DNA of 12,759 nucleotides from JBEKHI01 sp050012355. Lineage in GTDB: Bacteria > Actinomycetota > Actinomycetes > Streptosporangiales > Streptosporangiaceae. A model generated the notes under the pieces. That model ran no database searches. It saw only the letters and a program-made list of their open reading frames with translations, and was not told the origin of the DNA. Position 1 is the first letter of the stretch, and each line of letters opens with the position of its first letter. This document shows positions 1-6,613 of the stretch, one piece after another. The stretch spans positions 1-12,759 of the forward strand of contig JBEKHI010000241.1 of the NCBI GenBank assembly GCA_050012355.1, in the 5' to 3' direction. A program made the translations under genes and the position numbers.

Positions 1-600
1 GGTGAACGACCGGCCATACCTGGCGAAGTCGCCGAAGTTGAGCATCGGTCCGGCGAAGTACGCGACTACCAGCGCGACCGCGTTGATCGTCGTGTAGAAG
101 CTGTGCAGCGGGTCGAGTCTAGGCCCGGTGGACAGGTTGAGGCTGATGTGGCTCCAGCCCGCCTTGGTTACCAGGTAGACAGCCAGCACCACCATGACGA
201 GGTAAACAGCGGGGCCGGCCCAGTCGATGTCTAGCGCGGTGGATGCCAGGTAGGTCTGCACTCCGTACCAGGCGATGGCGATCGAGCCGCGGATCAGCGC
301 TGGGACATTCGCGCCGAGCACTCCGAAGATCGCCCGGTTGATCACCGGGTAAGGCACGCCGGTGACCTGGCTGGGCTTGGCGACCAGGTTGGCGAAGACC
401 TGCACGATGACGATGCCGGCCACCAGCGCGATCAGCACCTGCCAGCTCGCGATCCCGAGCGCGAACAGGCTGCCCGCGGTCACATAGCCGCCGACGCTGT
501 GTACATCGGACATCCAGAACGCGAAGATGTTGTACCAGGACCAGCTCTGCTTGGTCAGCGGCGCCAGATCCTTGTTCGTAAGCGTGGGGTCGTAGGTTGT
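1..600 (-). CDS. NCS1-family nucleobase/hydantoin-type permease, partial, start missing
   Basis: The minus strand is open from about base 600 to the left edge (200 residues, 3' end outside the window). It reads as a nucleobase:cation symporter-1 membrane transporter, a family that imports uracil, allantoin, hydantoins, cytosine or thiamine-type substrates with Na+ or H+. Seen: the TM1 signature WYNIFAFWMSDVHSVGGYV, a following helix, the NCS1-typical VAKPSQVTGVPYPVINRAIF segment, and a GPMLNFGDFARYGRSF segment near the left edge. The substrate cannot be read from this part. No ATG, GTG or TTG lies in frame between the upstream stop (676-678) and TM1, so the natural start is gone; homology fades at about 600, exactly where the opposite-strand regulator begins. 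It may be a pseudogene or an assembly join. The neighbouring regulator and M20 amidohydrolase-type gene suggest a nitrogen-compound uptake and hydrolysis locus (inference). Confidence 0.85.
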
Positions 601-605
601 CTTGA

Positions 606-1121
606 TGCGCGGGGCACGCAGTCGCGCGGCGGCTGGACATCTCGCCCAGCGCCGTCTCGCAGATCGAACGCGGCGTCATGAGGCCCTCGGTCAGCCGGCT
701 CATCGCGTACGTCACGGTGATCGGGGTTCCGCTGGCCGCGGTCTTCGACACCGGCCGGGAGAAGGAGCCGGACGATTCGCGGTCCTACGTGATCCGCCGG
801 GCCTGGGAGGTATCGCCGATCCGGCTCGGCGGCGGAGTCACCTTCCGCAGTCTGTCGCCGGTTCCGGCTCCTGGCGTGGAGTTCTTCGAGTCGGTGTATC
901 CGCCCGGCTCTAGCTCGAACGTTCACGGCCAGCTCCTCAAGCATGAGGGCTATGAGGTCGGCACTGTCACCTCGGGGGAGCTGACGGTCGACTTCGAGTC
1001 CGACGTGGTCACGCTCGCCACGGGCGACTCGATCACGTTCCCGTGCTCCCGTCCGCACCTGCTCTCGAATCGCTCGGCGACTGTCCCCGCCGTTGCCACC
1101 TGGCTTATCGTCAATCCGTGA
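606..1121 (+). CDS. XRE-type helix-turn-helix / cupin regulator, N-terminally truncated
   Basis: Frame-0 translation from base 606 gives the recognition-helix part of an XRE HTH (ARRLDISPSAVSQIERGV, then MRPSVSRLIA at 678), followed by a cupin-2 domain (residues roughly 70-147 counted from the ATG at 678: FFESVYPPGSSSNVHG, GYEVGTVTSGELTVDF, LATGDSITFPCSRPHLLSN). Proteins of this layout are DNA-binding repressors or activators whose cupin senses a small ligand. The frame is closed by TGA at 603-605 and has no start codon before ATG 678, which lies inside the HTH, so about 20-25 N-terminal residues (helix 1 and part of helix 2) are missing. If translated from 678 the product would be a cupin with a crippled DNA-binding domain. 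Its stop overlaps the GTG start of the M20 gene (GTGA), so the two were one transcription unit. Domain call is firm; functionality is doubtful. Confidence 0.8.
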   Translation, partial: CAGHAVARRLDISPSAVSQIERGVMRPSVSRLIAYVTVIGVPLAAVFDTGREKEPDDSRSYVIRRAWEVSPIRLGGGVTFRSLSPVPAPGVEFFESVYPPGSSSNVHGQLLKHEGYEVGTVTSGELTVDFESDVVTLATGDSITFPCSRPHLLSNRSATVPAVATWLIVNP

Positions 1122-2578
1122 CTCGTTCCGCCGCCATTAGCGCCGTCGCCGCGTATTTCGATTCCGGAGCGTTCCGTGCTGATCTGGAACGACGCGTGGC
1201 CTACCGCACGGAGCCGGGAACCGCCGAGCTCCGTACCTACCTGGAACGCGAGATGGCCCCGGCGGCGGAACGCGTCGGCGCCGTCCCGCGTATCCACGAC
1301 AACCCCTCGGGCGGCGGCCCGTTCCTGGTCGCGCACCGCCACGAGGGTGATGACCTGCCGACCGTGCTCACTTACGGGCACGGCGACGTGGTCCCTGCCG
1401 AGCCGCACCGCTGGCGCGCGGGGCTGGACCCGTGGCAGGTCACCGTCGAGGGGGACCGCTGGTACGGCCGCGGCACCGCCGACAACAAGGGACAGCACTC
1501 CATCAACCTGGCCGCGCTCGAACACGTGCTGCGCGCCCGCGGCGGCGACCTCGGCTTCAACCTCACGGTCCTGATCGAGACCAGCGAGGAGACTGGCTCG
1601 CCAGGACTAGAACAATTTTGTTCAAAACGGCGCGACGAACTCTCCGCCGACCTCCTTATCGGCTCCGATGGCCCGCGAGTGGCGGCCGACCGTCCGACGG
1701 TCTTCCTGGGCAGCCGAGGAGCGGCTGGCTTTACCCTCCGGGTCGCGCCGCGGGACCGCTCCTACCATTCGGGCAACTGGGGCGGGGCGCTGAGTAACCC
1801 CGCCACGGTGCTGGCGAACGCGCTGTCCTGCCTAGTCGACGGCCGAGGACGGCTGCTGGTCCCGGCGCTGCGCCCGCCGGCGCCTCCGGACTGGGTCAGC
1901 GCCGCGCTCCGTGACATCCCCATCGGCGGGGCTCCCGGTGACCCGGCCGTCGATGAGGACTGGGGTGAACCGGGGCTGACCCCCGCCGAACGGGTCGTCG
2001 CCTGGAACACGCTTGAGGTTCTCTCGCTGTCGTCCGGCAACCCGGATGTACCGGTCGGTGCGATCCCCGGGTCCGCGCACGCGTTCTGCCAGCTGCGTTT
2101 CGTTCCCGGCACCGATGTCTCGTCGTTGGGGGAGATGCTGCGTGCGCACCTGGACTCCCACGGGTTCGGCATGGTGAGCGTCGAGCCGTGGAAATCGATG
2201 ATGCGCGCTACCCGGGTGGACCCGGACAATCGCTGGGTGCGGTTCACCTTGTCGTCGCTGGAACGCACCGTCGGCTCCGCGCCTGCCCTGCTGCCGAACC
2301 TAGGCGGGAGCCTGCCGAACGCCGCGTTCGCCGACACGCTCGGCATGCCCACTGTCTGGATCCCGCATTCTTACCCAGCTTGCGCCCAGCACGCCCCCGA
2401 CGAGCACCTGCTGGCGCCGCTGGCCCGTGAGGCCCTGGGCCTGATGGCAGGTCTGTTCTGGGACCTAGGCGGTGACTTACGGCTGGCTGGTGCTGACGGC
2501 CGGAGGCGCCACATAGTGGGCGACCTTATGGTGGATGAAGTGGGGGAGCAGGTGGCTGGCGACCGGGGGGCCGACTAG
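1118..2578 (+). CDS. M20-family metallopeptidase / amidohydrolase (ArgE/DapE/dipeptidase type)
   Basis: A cytoplasmic two-metal hydrolase of 486 residues acting on amide or peptide bonds of amino-acid derivatives. All M20 hallmarks are visible: HGD (His88 metal ligand, Asp90) in LTYGHGDVVPA; the bridging Asp122 in GRGTADNKG; the Glu157-Glu158 pair in ETSEETGSPG (general base and ligand); Asp184 in IGSDGPR; the lid/dimerisation domain beginning at GSRGAAGFTLRV; and the late metal His in ACAQHAPDEHLL. I chose the GTG at 1118 because it overlaps the regulator's TGA as GTGA, giving translational coupling, and because it starts a normal M20 N-terminus; an upstream ATG at 1043 would lie inside the regulator. 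The substrate is unknown; next to an NCS1 permease it could hydrolyse an N-carbamoyl or N-acyl amino acid (inference). The usual family end, GLFWDLGG, is followed by about 36 extra residues read from the complement of the convergent MntP gene. Confidence 0.9.
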   Translation: MTRSAAISAVAAYFDSGAFRADLERRVAYRTEPGTAELRTYLEREMAPAAERVGAVPRIHDNPSGGGPFLVAHRHEGDDLPTVLTYGHGDVVPAEPHRWRAGLDPWQVTVEGDRWYGRGTADNKGQHSINLAALEHVLRARGGDLGFNLTVLIETSEETGSPGLEQFCSKRRDELSADLLIGSDGPRVAADRPTVFLGSRGAAGFTLRVAPRDRSYHSGNWGGALSNPATVLANALSCLVDGRGRLLVPALRPPAPPDWVSAALRDIPIGGAPGDPAVDEDWGEPGLTPAERVVAWNTLEVLSLSSGNPDVPVGAIPGSAHAFCQLRFVPGTDVSSLGEMLRAHLDSHGFGMVSVEPWKSMMRATRVDPDNRWVRFTLSSLERTVGSAPALLPNLGGSLPNAAFADTLGMPTVWIPHSYPACAQHAPDEHLLAPLAREALGLMAGLFWDLGGDLRLAGADGRRRHIVGDLMVDEVGEQVAGDRGAD

Positions 2579-3271
2579 GAGGATGGCCGCTAGCGCGACA
2601 AGCACGCCGCCCGCCAGCAGCTTGGCGCCGGCGGTGATGCGTTCTGAGCTGACCCCGAGGCGGCCAGCGCGGGCTTTCTTGCCGAGAAGCTGGCCGACCA
2701 TGATGGCCAGGAACGCCTGTATGACGATGGCGGTGATGACGTCGCGCACCGGCAGACTGGTGAAGCTGATCGTGAAGCCCACCACCAGTTCGTCCAGGCT
2801 GATGCCGATGCCAAGCCCGATGACGGAAAGGCCGCGGGCTGCCACCAGCGCCCTCGCCTTTTCTGCCTCGTCGTCGTCATCGTCGTCTTCATTGAAGCTC
2901 TCGTCCAGCATCATGATGCCAAGAGCGCCGACGACCACCGGGACGACAATCGGGAGGATGTACCGGCCGACGAAAGTCAGGTCGACGGTGTCGGCCAGGT
3001 GAGTGCGCTGGACCTGGGTCAGCTGGTAAGCCTCGGCCGGGCTGCCGACCTGGTAAGGGTCGATGTACACGTGGGCGGGGTTGCCGGCCAGGTGAGACAG
3101 CGGCGCCCCCAGCGCCATCCCGACCAGCGGCATTCCGGCCTCGAACGCGATGAGCAACGCGGCGACGCGTATCCGCTGCGCACGAGTCAGGCGCATTTCT
3201 CCTAGGACCGCGAACGCGACTGCGAAGGTGTCGAGACACAAAGGCAGCGTAAAGGCCAGCAGCTTGAGCAT
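2477..3271 (-). CDS. mntP: MntP-like manganese efflux pump (DUF204 family)
   Basis: A 264-residue inner-membrane protein with the two DUF204 repeats of manganese exporters. Seen: CLDTFAVAFAVLGE at the N-terminus (Asp14) and IGISLDELVVGFTISF in the second repeat (Asp160), which match the paired acidic signatures of MntP. Hydrophobic segments lie near 1-22, 35-55, 103-122, 148-170, 177-195 and 217-236. Longer than the usual roughly 190 residues: there is an extra polar loop at 60-100, an acidic loop at 127-137 with a run of eight Asp/Glu residues, and a His-containing tail (SHLLPHFIHHKVAH) that could bind metal (inference). The ATG at 3271 is preceded by a GAAGGG-like Shine-Dalgarno. The 3' end overlaps the convergent M20 gene by 102 bases. 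I looked for a yybP-ykoY manganese riboswitch upstream and could not make one out. The symbol is by family only. Confidence 0.8.
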   Translation of the reverse strand: MLKLLAFTLPLCLDTFAVAFAVLGEMRLTRAQRIRVAALLIAFEAGMPLVGMALGAPLSHLAGNPAHVYIDPYQVGSPAEAYQLTQVQRTHLADTVDLTFVGRYILPIVVPVVVGALGIMMLDESFNEDDDDDDEAEKARALVAARGLSVIGLGIGISLDELVVGFTISFTSLPVRDVITAIVIQAFLAIMVGQLLGKKARAGRLGVSSERITAGAKLLAGGVLVALAAILLVGPPVASHLLPHFIHHKVAHYVAPPAVSTSQP

Positions 3272-3741
3272 GTTCCCGACCCTTCACTACCTGGAGTGGC
3301 CCCGCCGCGCCCGGGGCGGGTTGACCTCACATCACGAGGAGGTAACACACATTAAACGGCGGATCGGGCCGGCCGGTTCAGCGTTCCGGGAAAAATGACC
3401 GGATCCGCTTATGCGGGGCGACGACCCGATGTGCTTATACCACTAGGCAAAGAGGCCGCGCAGGCTTGTTTATAATCTGGTAACAAGTTGTGCTAAATGT
3501 AGCCGGGTCCTTGCGTTTGGTTAGATCAGGCGGCGCCCCGTCCCGCAATATCTAGTAATAAATTAAAGACGCTGTTGCGTAGGAGTGGGTCGCTCAAACG
3601 CTACGACCCTCAAGGCTGCCAGCCGCGCCTCATCCAGATACGTGACTGCCCAATTACTTTCGGTCACATTTGGCTTGATCGGAGGTGCCGATGGTATCTA
3701 TCTCGCGGGTATCACGTCGTTATCACGCTTCGGTCGCGCAC

Positions 3742-3757
3742 CCTATCTGCGACGTTA
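3742..3757 (+). promoter_or_regulatory. Upstream element shared by both 8-Cys paralogues (copy 1)
   Basis: The 16-base CCTATCTGCGACGTTA matches CCTACCTGCGACGTTA upstream of copy 2 (minus strand, 9455-9440) at 15 of 16 positions, and the similarity extends a few bases further 5'. It lies 51 bases before the GGTCTAA element here but 109 bases before it in copy 2, so it is more likely an operator or activator site, or a relic of duplication, than a core promoter part. Function is inferred from conservation alone. Confidence 0.45.
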
Positions 3758-3774
3758 GAAGTCCGCAAGGGTTG

Positions 3775-3820
3775 ATCTTCCGAAATGGCGCCTCATGCCC
3801 GCCTAGCTGGTCTAACGTAT
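3775..3820 (+). promoter_or_regulatory. Conserved promoter-like block upstream of 8-Cys copy 1
   Basis: ATCTTC at 3775-3780 and GGTCTAACGTAT at 3809-3820 recur upstream of copy 2 with the same 34-base offset between block starts (ATCTTC, then GGTCTAATGTAT). TAACGT fits the actinobacterial -10 pattern TANNNT; GGTC just before it could alternatively belong to an ECF-type -10. The interval from the block's end to the Shine-Dalgarno is 27 bases in both copies, although that interval's sequence is not conserved, which is what a fixed-length leader would give. The transcription start would be near 3825 (inference). Confidence 0.55.
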
Positions 3821-3847
3821 GCCTCCGAGGGTGAAACGGCGTACGTC

Positions 3848-3853
3848 GGAGGT
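3848..3853 (+). promoter_or_regulatory. Shine-Dalgarno that fixes the GTG start of 8-Cys copy 1
   Basis: GGAGGT at 3848-3853 lies seven bases before GTG 3861. The longer string GGAGGTGGATC is identical in front of copy 2's ATG. This supports GTG 3861 over the in-frame ATG at 3819, which has no ribosome site, lies within the promoter-like block, and would add 14 residues absent from the paralogue. Confidence 0.8.
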
Positions 3854-3860
3854 GGATCGG

Positions 3861-5327
3861 GTGTCTAACGGGCGTGGGTCCGCATGGCGGCGCCGCCTGC
3901 TAGGACGTGGCATGGCGCGTATTGCGGTCCAGCTCGCTGTGCCGGTGGCGCTGGGCTTGGTGATCGGCGGGGTGCTCGCCTTCCAAGCGGGCTCGAGTAA
4001 CTCGGGTATTGAACAGATAGCTCTGGGTACTCCGGTAAGCCCGAGTCCCTCGGTTAGCGTTCCGACGTCGGTGACGACTACTCCAGCGACGGTCCGGACG
4101 ACCAGCGCCAACTGTGACATCATCGTCCCGGCGAACCCGCTTACCGCGAAGGGCCTGGCAACCCCCTACCAGCTCACCGGCACGGACGGGCGGACCCCGG
4201 CGGAGTCGGGGTGCGAGATGGCGAACGCGGCGAAGGTGGGGGCCTTCGTCCAGGCCACGATCCTGGACCCGTCTACCGGGGTGCTGTCGGTCTATGACCC
4301 GCTCGTGGTCACGAAAGGCACTAGGCCGGCCGTGGTGCCCAGGGTGCCAGATATCCCGGCCAACGCGGTCGTGACGATCGACTTCGCGTTCAACGGCAAG
4401 GACCTGTTCCAGGTGGGGGCGACGCCGACCACGCTCACGGATGCCAACTGCGTCAACGGCCAGGCGGGGTCGATCTTCGGGCAGGTGTCGTTCTGCAACG
4501 GGATCAATTTCTTCAGCGCGGTAAATAAGGACGAGCGGCAGGGGCTGCTCAAGGTGCCGTCCCCGGGTACCTCGGACACGATCATCTCGTCGGGCGGTGA
4601 CCTGGGCACCGGCAAGGCGTGCCCGGTCACGCGCAACTTCGAGGTGGCCGGCCAGGATTCGGGCGACAACGTGACCGCCGAGTACCTGCTCAACCCGCTC
4701 ACCGGTCAGACGGCGCAGGACACCACGTCGAACGCGGGCAACATGGCGGGGCCGACGCTGCTGCACAGCCTCAGTTACAGCCCCATGCTTGACCGGTACC
4801 TCGATCCGCTCCTTGGGTGTAACCCGTTCCAGGCTCCTGACCTGGCCAATAACGACCAGCCGACCACTTCCCAGGCGCTGGACGAGATACTGTCGGGCGC
4901 GTATCAGCCGAAGACCGCGGCGCTGGTGCCGGAGAGCGCCGCGATGGTGCGCAGCGGCGACGACGAGTTCGATGCGGCGAAGACCGACATGTACCGCGAG
5001 GAACTGGGCCAGGCGCCGGTCAGCAACCAGAGCGACAAGACCAGCGACCCGGAGATGTACTGCCAGAACCTCGTGGATATCCAGACACCGTTCCTGGCGG
5101 CCAACCAGAAGCTGCTCGCCACCGGTCAGTCGCCGGCCACGGCGGTAGGTGACAACTTGTTGACCTTCATGGCGGACGAGCTGAACCTGTCGTTCACCGA
5201 CCTTGGCTGCCAGCAGTTCCACCTGACGAATCCCGTCACGCTCGAGCGGAACGGCACGGGCACGGCGGTCGCGGCGACCTTCAACACCTCCGTACAGACG
5301 GCGACCGCCGCCGTGCAGACCCCGTAG
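3861..5327 (+). CDS. Membrane-anchored exported eight-cysteine protein, copy 1 (unrecognised family)
   Basis: A protein of 488 residues whose family I cannot name with confidence. The short Arg-rich cytoplasmic start (GRGSAWRRRLLGRG) leads into one membrane segment at about 20-42 (ARIAVQLAVPVALGLVIGG), then a Ser/Thr/Pro linker to about 83, then a large domain presumably outside the membrane. Eight cysteines at 85, 118, 197, 212, 254, 320, 401 and 450 are all kept, at identical spacing, in the paralogue on the other strand, which suggests up to four disulfides. Conserved stretches include ANPLTAKGLATPYQLTGTDG, FNGKDLFQVGAT, FGQVSFCNG, PDLANND and TGQSPATAVGDNL. No enzymatic motif is evident. 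It heads a probable operon with the pseudoprotease 26 bases downstream. From memory, similar PANPL-GLATPYQL secreted proteins may occur in fungi; this needs a database search. Exported status and the start are well supported; function is unknown. Confidence 0.85.
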   Translation: MSNGRGSAWRRRLLGRGMARIAVQLAVPVALGLVIGGVLAFQAGSSNSGIEQIALGTPVSPSPSVSVPTSVTTTPATVRTTSANCDIIVPANPLTAKGLATPYQLTGTDGRTPAESGCEMANAAKVGAFVQATILDPSTGVLSVYDPLVVTKGTRPAVVPRVPDIPANAVVTIDFAFNGKDLFQVGATPTTLTDANCVNGQAGSIFGQVSFCNGINFFSAVNKDERQGLLKVPSPGTSDTIISSGGDLGTGKACPVTRNFEVAGQDSGDNVTAEYLLNPLTGQTAQDTTSNAGNMAGPTLLHSLSYSPMLDRYLDPLLGCNPFQAPDLANNDQPTTSQALDEILSGAYQPKTAALVPESAAMVRSGDDEFDAAKTDMYREELGQAPVSNQSDKTSDPEMYCQNLVDIQTPFLAANQKLLATGQSPATAVGDNLLTFMADELNLSFTDLGCQQFHLTNPVTLERNGTGTAVAATFNTSVQTATAAVQTP

Positions 5328-5338
5328 AGGCTATGAGC

Positions 5339-5346
5339 GGGAGGAG
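5339..5346 (+). promoter_or_regulatory. Shine-Dalgarno for the pseudoprotease gene
   Basis: GGGAGGAG ends seven bases before ATG 5354 and decides for that start over ATG 5333, which has only AGAGG two bases before it. Confidence 0.65.
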
Positions 5347-5353
5347 CCAGACG

Positions 5354-6241
5354 ATGCATGTTCAGGAAGACGTCGCGGACACGAGTGATGCCGCGAAGTC
5401 CGGCCAGGCGGTCCCGGAAGCCTGGGAGAACAAGCGCTTCCGGCTCTCGGTGATCGCGGCGGCGGTCATCCTCGCGGCCGGATTCGCTTTCGGCGTCGGC
5501 CGGGCTATCGGGCTTGGTGACAACGTGATTCTCTCGGCGATTCCCAAGCCGTCGACGGCGAAAAACGCGTTCATCGAGGACGACGACCTCACCGCTCAGG
5601 ACAACCAGGAGAACATCCTTCAGTCGACGGCTATTGGCATGGTGCACGTCCTGTCGGGCGGGACCTCGGTCGGAATCGGCCTGGTGCTCACGGAGTCCGG
5701 GAAGGTGCTGACTACTTACCAGCCCTCCGCGGGCGCGACGAACCTGTCGGCGGAGTACGTCATCTCCCGCGCGACCTTTAAGGCCAAGGTGATCGGCGTG
5801 GACAAGGCGGCCGGCCTGGCGTTGCTCCAGATGGAGGGCGCTAACGGGAGGGCGTTCTCGACCGTCCAGGTCGGGAACTCGGCCACGATCATCAAGAGCA
5901 CGGAAGCCTCCCGGGAGTCCTCCTATCATGCGCGGGGCGAAGTCTACGACACCGCGGTCGGTACCACCGGCAGGGAGAACGCGGTGACCATCGATGTCGG
6001 CACTCTGGCCAGCCTGGACACGACCGTCGACGTCGGCCAGACAACCCGGAGCGGCCTGATGGCGTCGGTGCTGCAGACCGCGATGCCGTCGGCGATCGGC
6101 GGCCCCCTGGTAAACCTGAACGGCCAGGTGATCGGCGTCATTGTCGGAGGTTCGGGGAGCGGCCTCGACATCACCGGCTACGCGATCCCGATCAACACGG
6201 TGCTCGCGGTCGCCACGCAGATAGACGACGGCCACTCCTAG
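5354..6241 (+). CDS. Membrane-anchored HtrA/trypsin-fold pseudoprotease
   Basis: A protein of 295 residues: a cytoplasmic N-terminus, one membrane segment at about 30-52 (RLSVIAAAVILAAGFAFGVG), and an S1C (HtrA/DegP-like) chymotrypsin-fold domain to the end, with no PDZ domain. The fold signature is clear, but each catalytic residue is replaced. VLTNNHVVAGA of active enzymes reads VLTTYQPSAGA (His to Gln123). The Asp segment DxxTDLALL reads DKAAGLALL (Asp to Gly154). GNSGGPLVN reads SAIGGPLVN (Ser to Ile248), while the flanking GGPLVNLNGQVIGV and GYAIPIN are intact. It is thus probably a non-catalytic binding or regulatory protein outside the membrane. I chose ATG 5354 because GGGAGGAG (5339-5346) lies seven bases before it; ATG 5333 is in frame but poorly placed. 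It follows the eight-Cys protein by 26 bases, so the two are likely co-transcribed and may interact (inference). Confidence 0.85.
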   Translation: MHVQEDVADTSDAAKSGQAVPEAWENKRFRLSVIAAAVILAAGFAFGVGRAIGLGDNVILSAIPKPSTAKNAFIEDDDLTAQDNQENILQSTAIGMVHVLSGGTSVGIGLVLTESGKVLTTYQPSAGATNLSAEYVISRATFKAKVIGVDKAAGLALLQMEGANGRAFSTVQVGNSATIIKSTEASRESSYHARGEVYDTAVGTTGRENAVTIDVGTLASLDTTVDVGQTTRSGLMASVLQTAMPSAIGGPLVNLNGQVIGVIVGGSGSGLDITGYAIPINTVLAVATQIDDGHS

Positions 6242-6551
6242 CGGGAACCGTCACATCGCATTGCGGGGGCGGCCCGCGCCGTGAGCGATTTGGTGCGGTA
6301 TCACCCGGTTGCGCTGTCCCCGCCGGCGCCCCTCTGTTCGAGGTGATCATGGTGAGTGCTGCACTGCCCAGGCAAGAGTGCGGGTAATGCGGCACTCACC
6401 AGGAACGCCCGGCGCGACAGCAGGGTGATAATGGCACGGATGCCCGGTCGCTACCCCATCCCCTGAGTCCCGCACAGCAGGGTTGAGTGCGGGAGCCCGT
6501 GGCCTGGATCTTCCCCACTAGGGCGGGTGAGTCCGCGTCGGTGCGCCGGTA
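6242..6551. other. Gene-free convergent region between the two eight-Cys half-loci
   Basis: About 310 bases separate the pseudoprotease stop from the hairpin downstream of the G1 peptidase gene. No frame here shows credible coding. It holds two inverted repeats: GGTGAGTGC 6351-6359 with GCACTCACC 6392-6400 (32 bases apart), and TCCCGCAC 6468-6475 with GTGCGGGA 6487-6494 (11-base loop). GAGTGCGGG occurs twice (6377-6385 and 6485-6493). The dyads may end the plus-strand operon. Confidence 0.5.
6468..6494 (+). terminator. Possible terminator hairpin of the plus-strand operon
   Basis: An 8-bp perfect stem with an 11-base loop, 227 bases after the pseudoprotease stop, with no T run after it. Its position is late for that gene, so the assignment is weak. 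Confidence 0.25.
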
Positions 6552-6558
6552 CGCCAAA

Positions 6559-6597
6559 AGCGGCAGCCCGTCGATGGGGCATCGACGGGCTGCCGCT
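6559..6597 (-). terminator. Strong intrinsic terminator of the G1 peptidase gene
   Basis: A 17-bp perfect stem (6559-6575 with 6581-6597) with a 5-base loop lies 16 bases downstream of the minus-strand stop codon. On the minus strand the stem is followed by TTTTGGCG, giving a short U run. Stem, position and U run together fit a factor-independent terminator that would also block read-through from the convergent operon. Confidence 0.85.
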
Positions 6598-6613
6598 GAC
6601 TGACTATTAGCTG

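Larger units (their letters stand above)
3272..3860. other. Divergent intergenic region between mntP-like gene and 8-Cys copy 1
   Basis: A gene-free stretch of 589 bases, markedly AT-richer around 3460-3580 than its neighbours. Next to mntP it holds a small GC hairpin (CCCGCC 3301-3306 with GGCGGG 3315-3320) in the presumed leader of that gene, and an inverted repeat GCGGATC 3359-3365 / GATCCGC 3402-3408. TATAAT occurs at 3471-3476, but without a convincing -35. GGGTCG and CGACCC near 3587 and 3603 form a weak dyad. The only well-supported elements are those shared with the paralogue's upstream region, listed separately. Short open frames here have no credible start or codon pattern. Confidence 0.6.

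Noticed and set aside
555..1058. Minus-strand frame across the regulator as the permease N-terminus
   Set aside because: It is in another frame from the permease, is Arg/Asp-rich, and simply mirrors the regulator's coding sequence.
1043..1117. Earlier ATG start for the M20 gene at 1043
   Set aside because: It would overlap the regulator by 79 bases and add 25 residues unlike M20 N-termini; the GTGA overlap at 1118 is the typical coupled arrangement.
3272..3400. yybP-ykoY manganese riboswitch upstream of the MntP-like gene
   Set aside because: I looked for its conserved loop sequences on the minus strand and found only a generic GC hairpin; a covariance-model search would settle it.
3471..3476. 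Perfect TATAAT as a promoter
   Set aside because: No -35-like hexamer at 16-18 bases upstream and no gene start nearby; it lies in an AT-rich patch.
3900..5222. 440-residue open frame antisense to eight-Cys copy 1
   Set aside because: Composition is Arg/Gly/His-rich with no domain or motif, as expected from the complement of GC-biased codons; the plus frame has a paralogue, a Shine-Dalgarno and a promoter-like block.
5126..6235. 369-residue open frame antisense to the pseudoprotease
   Set aside because: Arg/Asp-rich low-information sequence covering two genes on the other strand; no ribosome site or motif.
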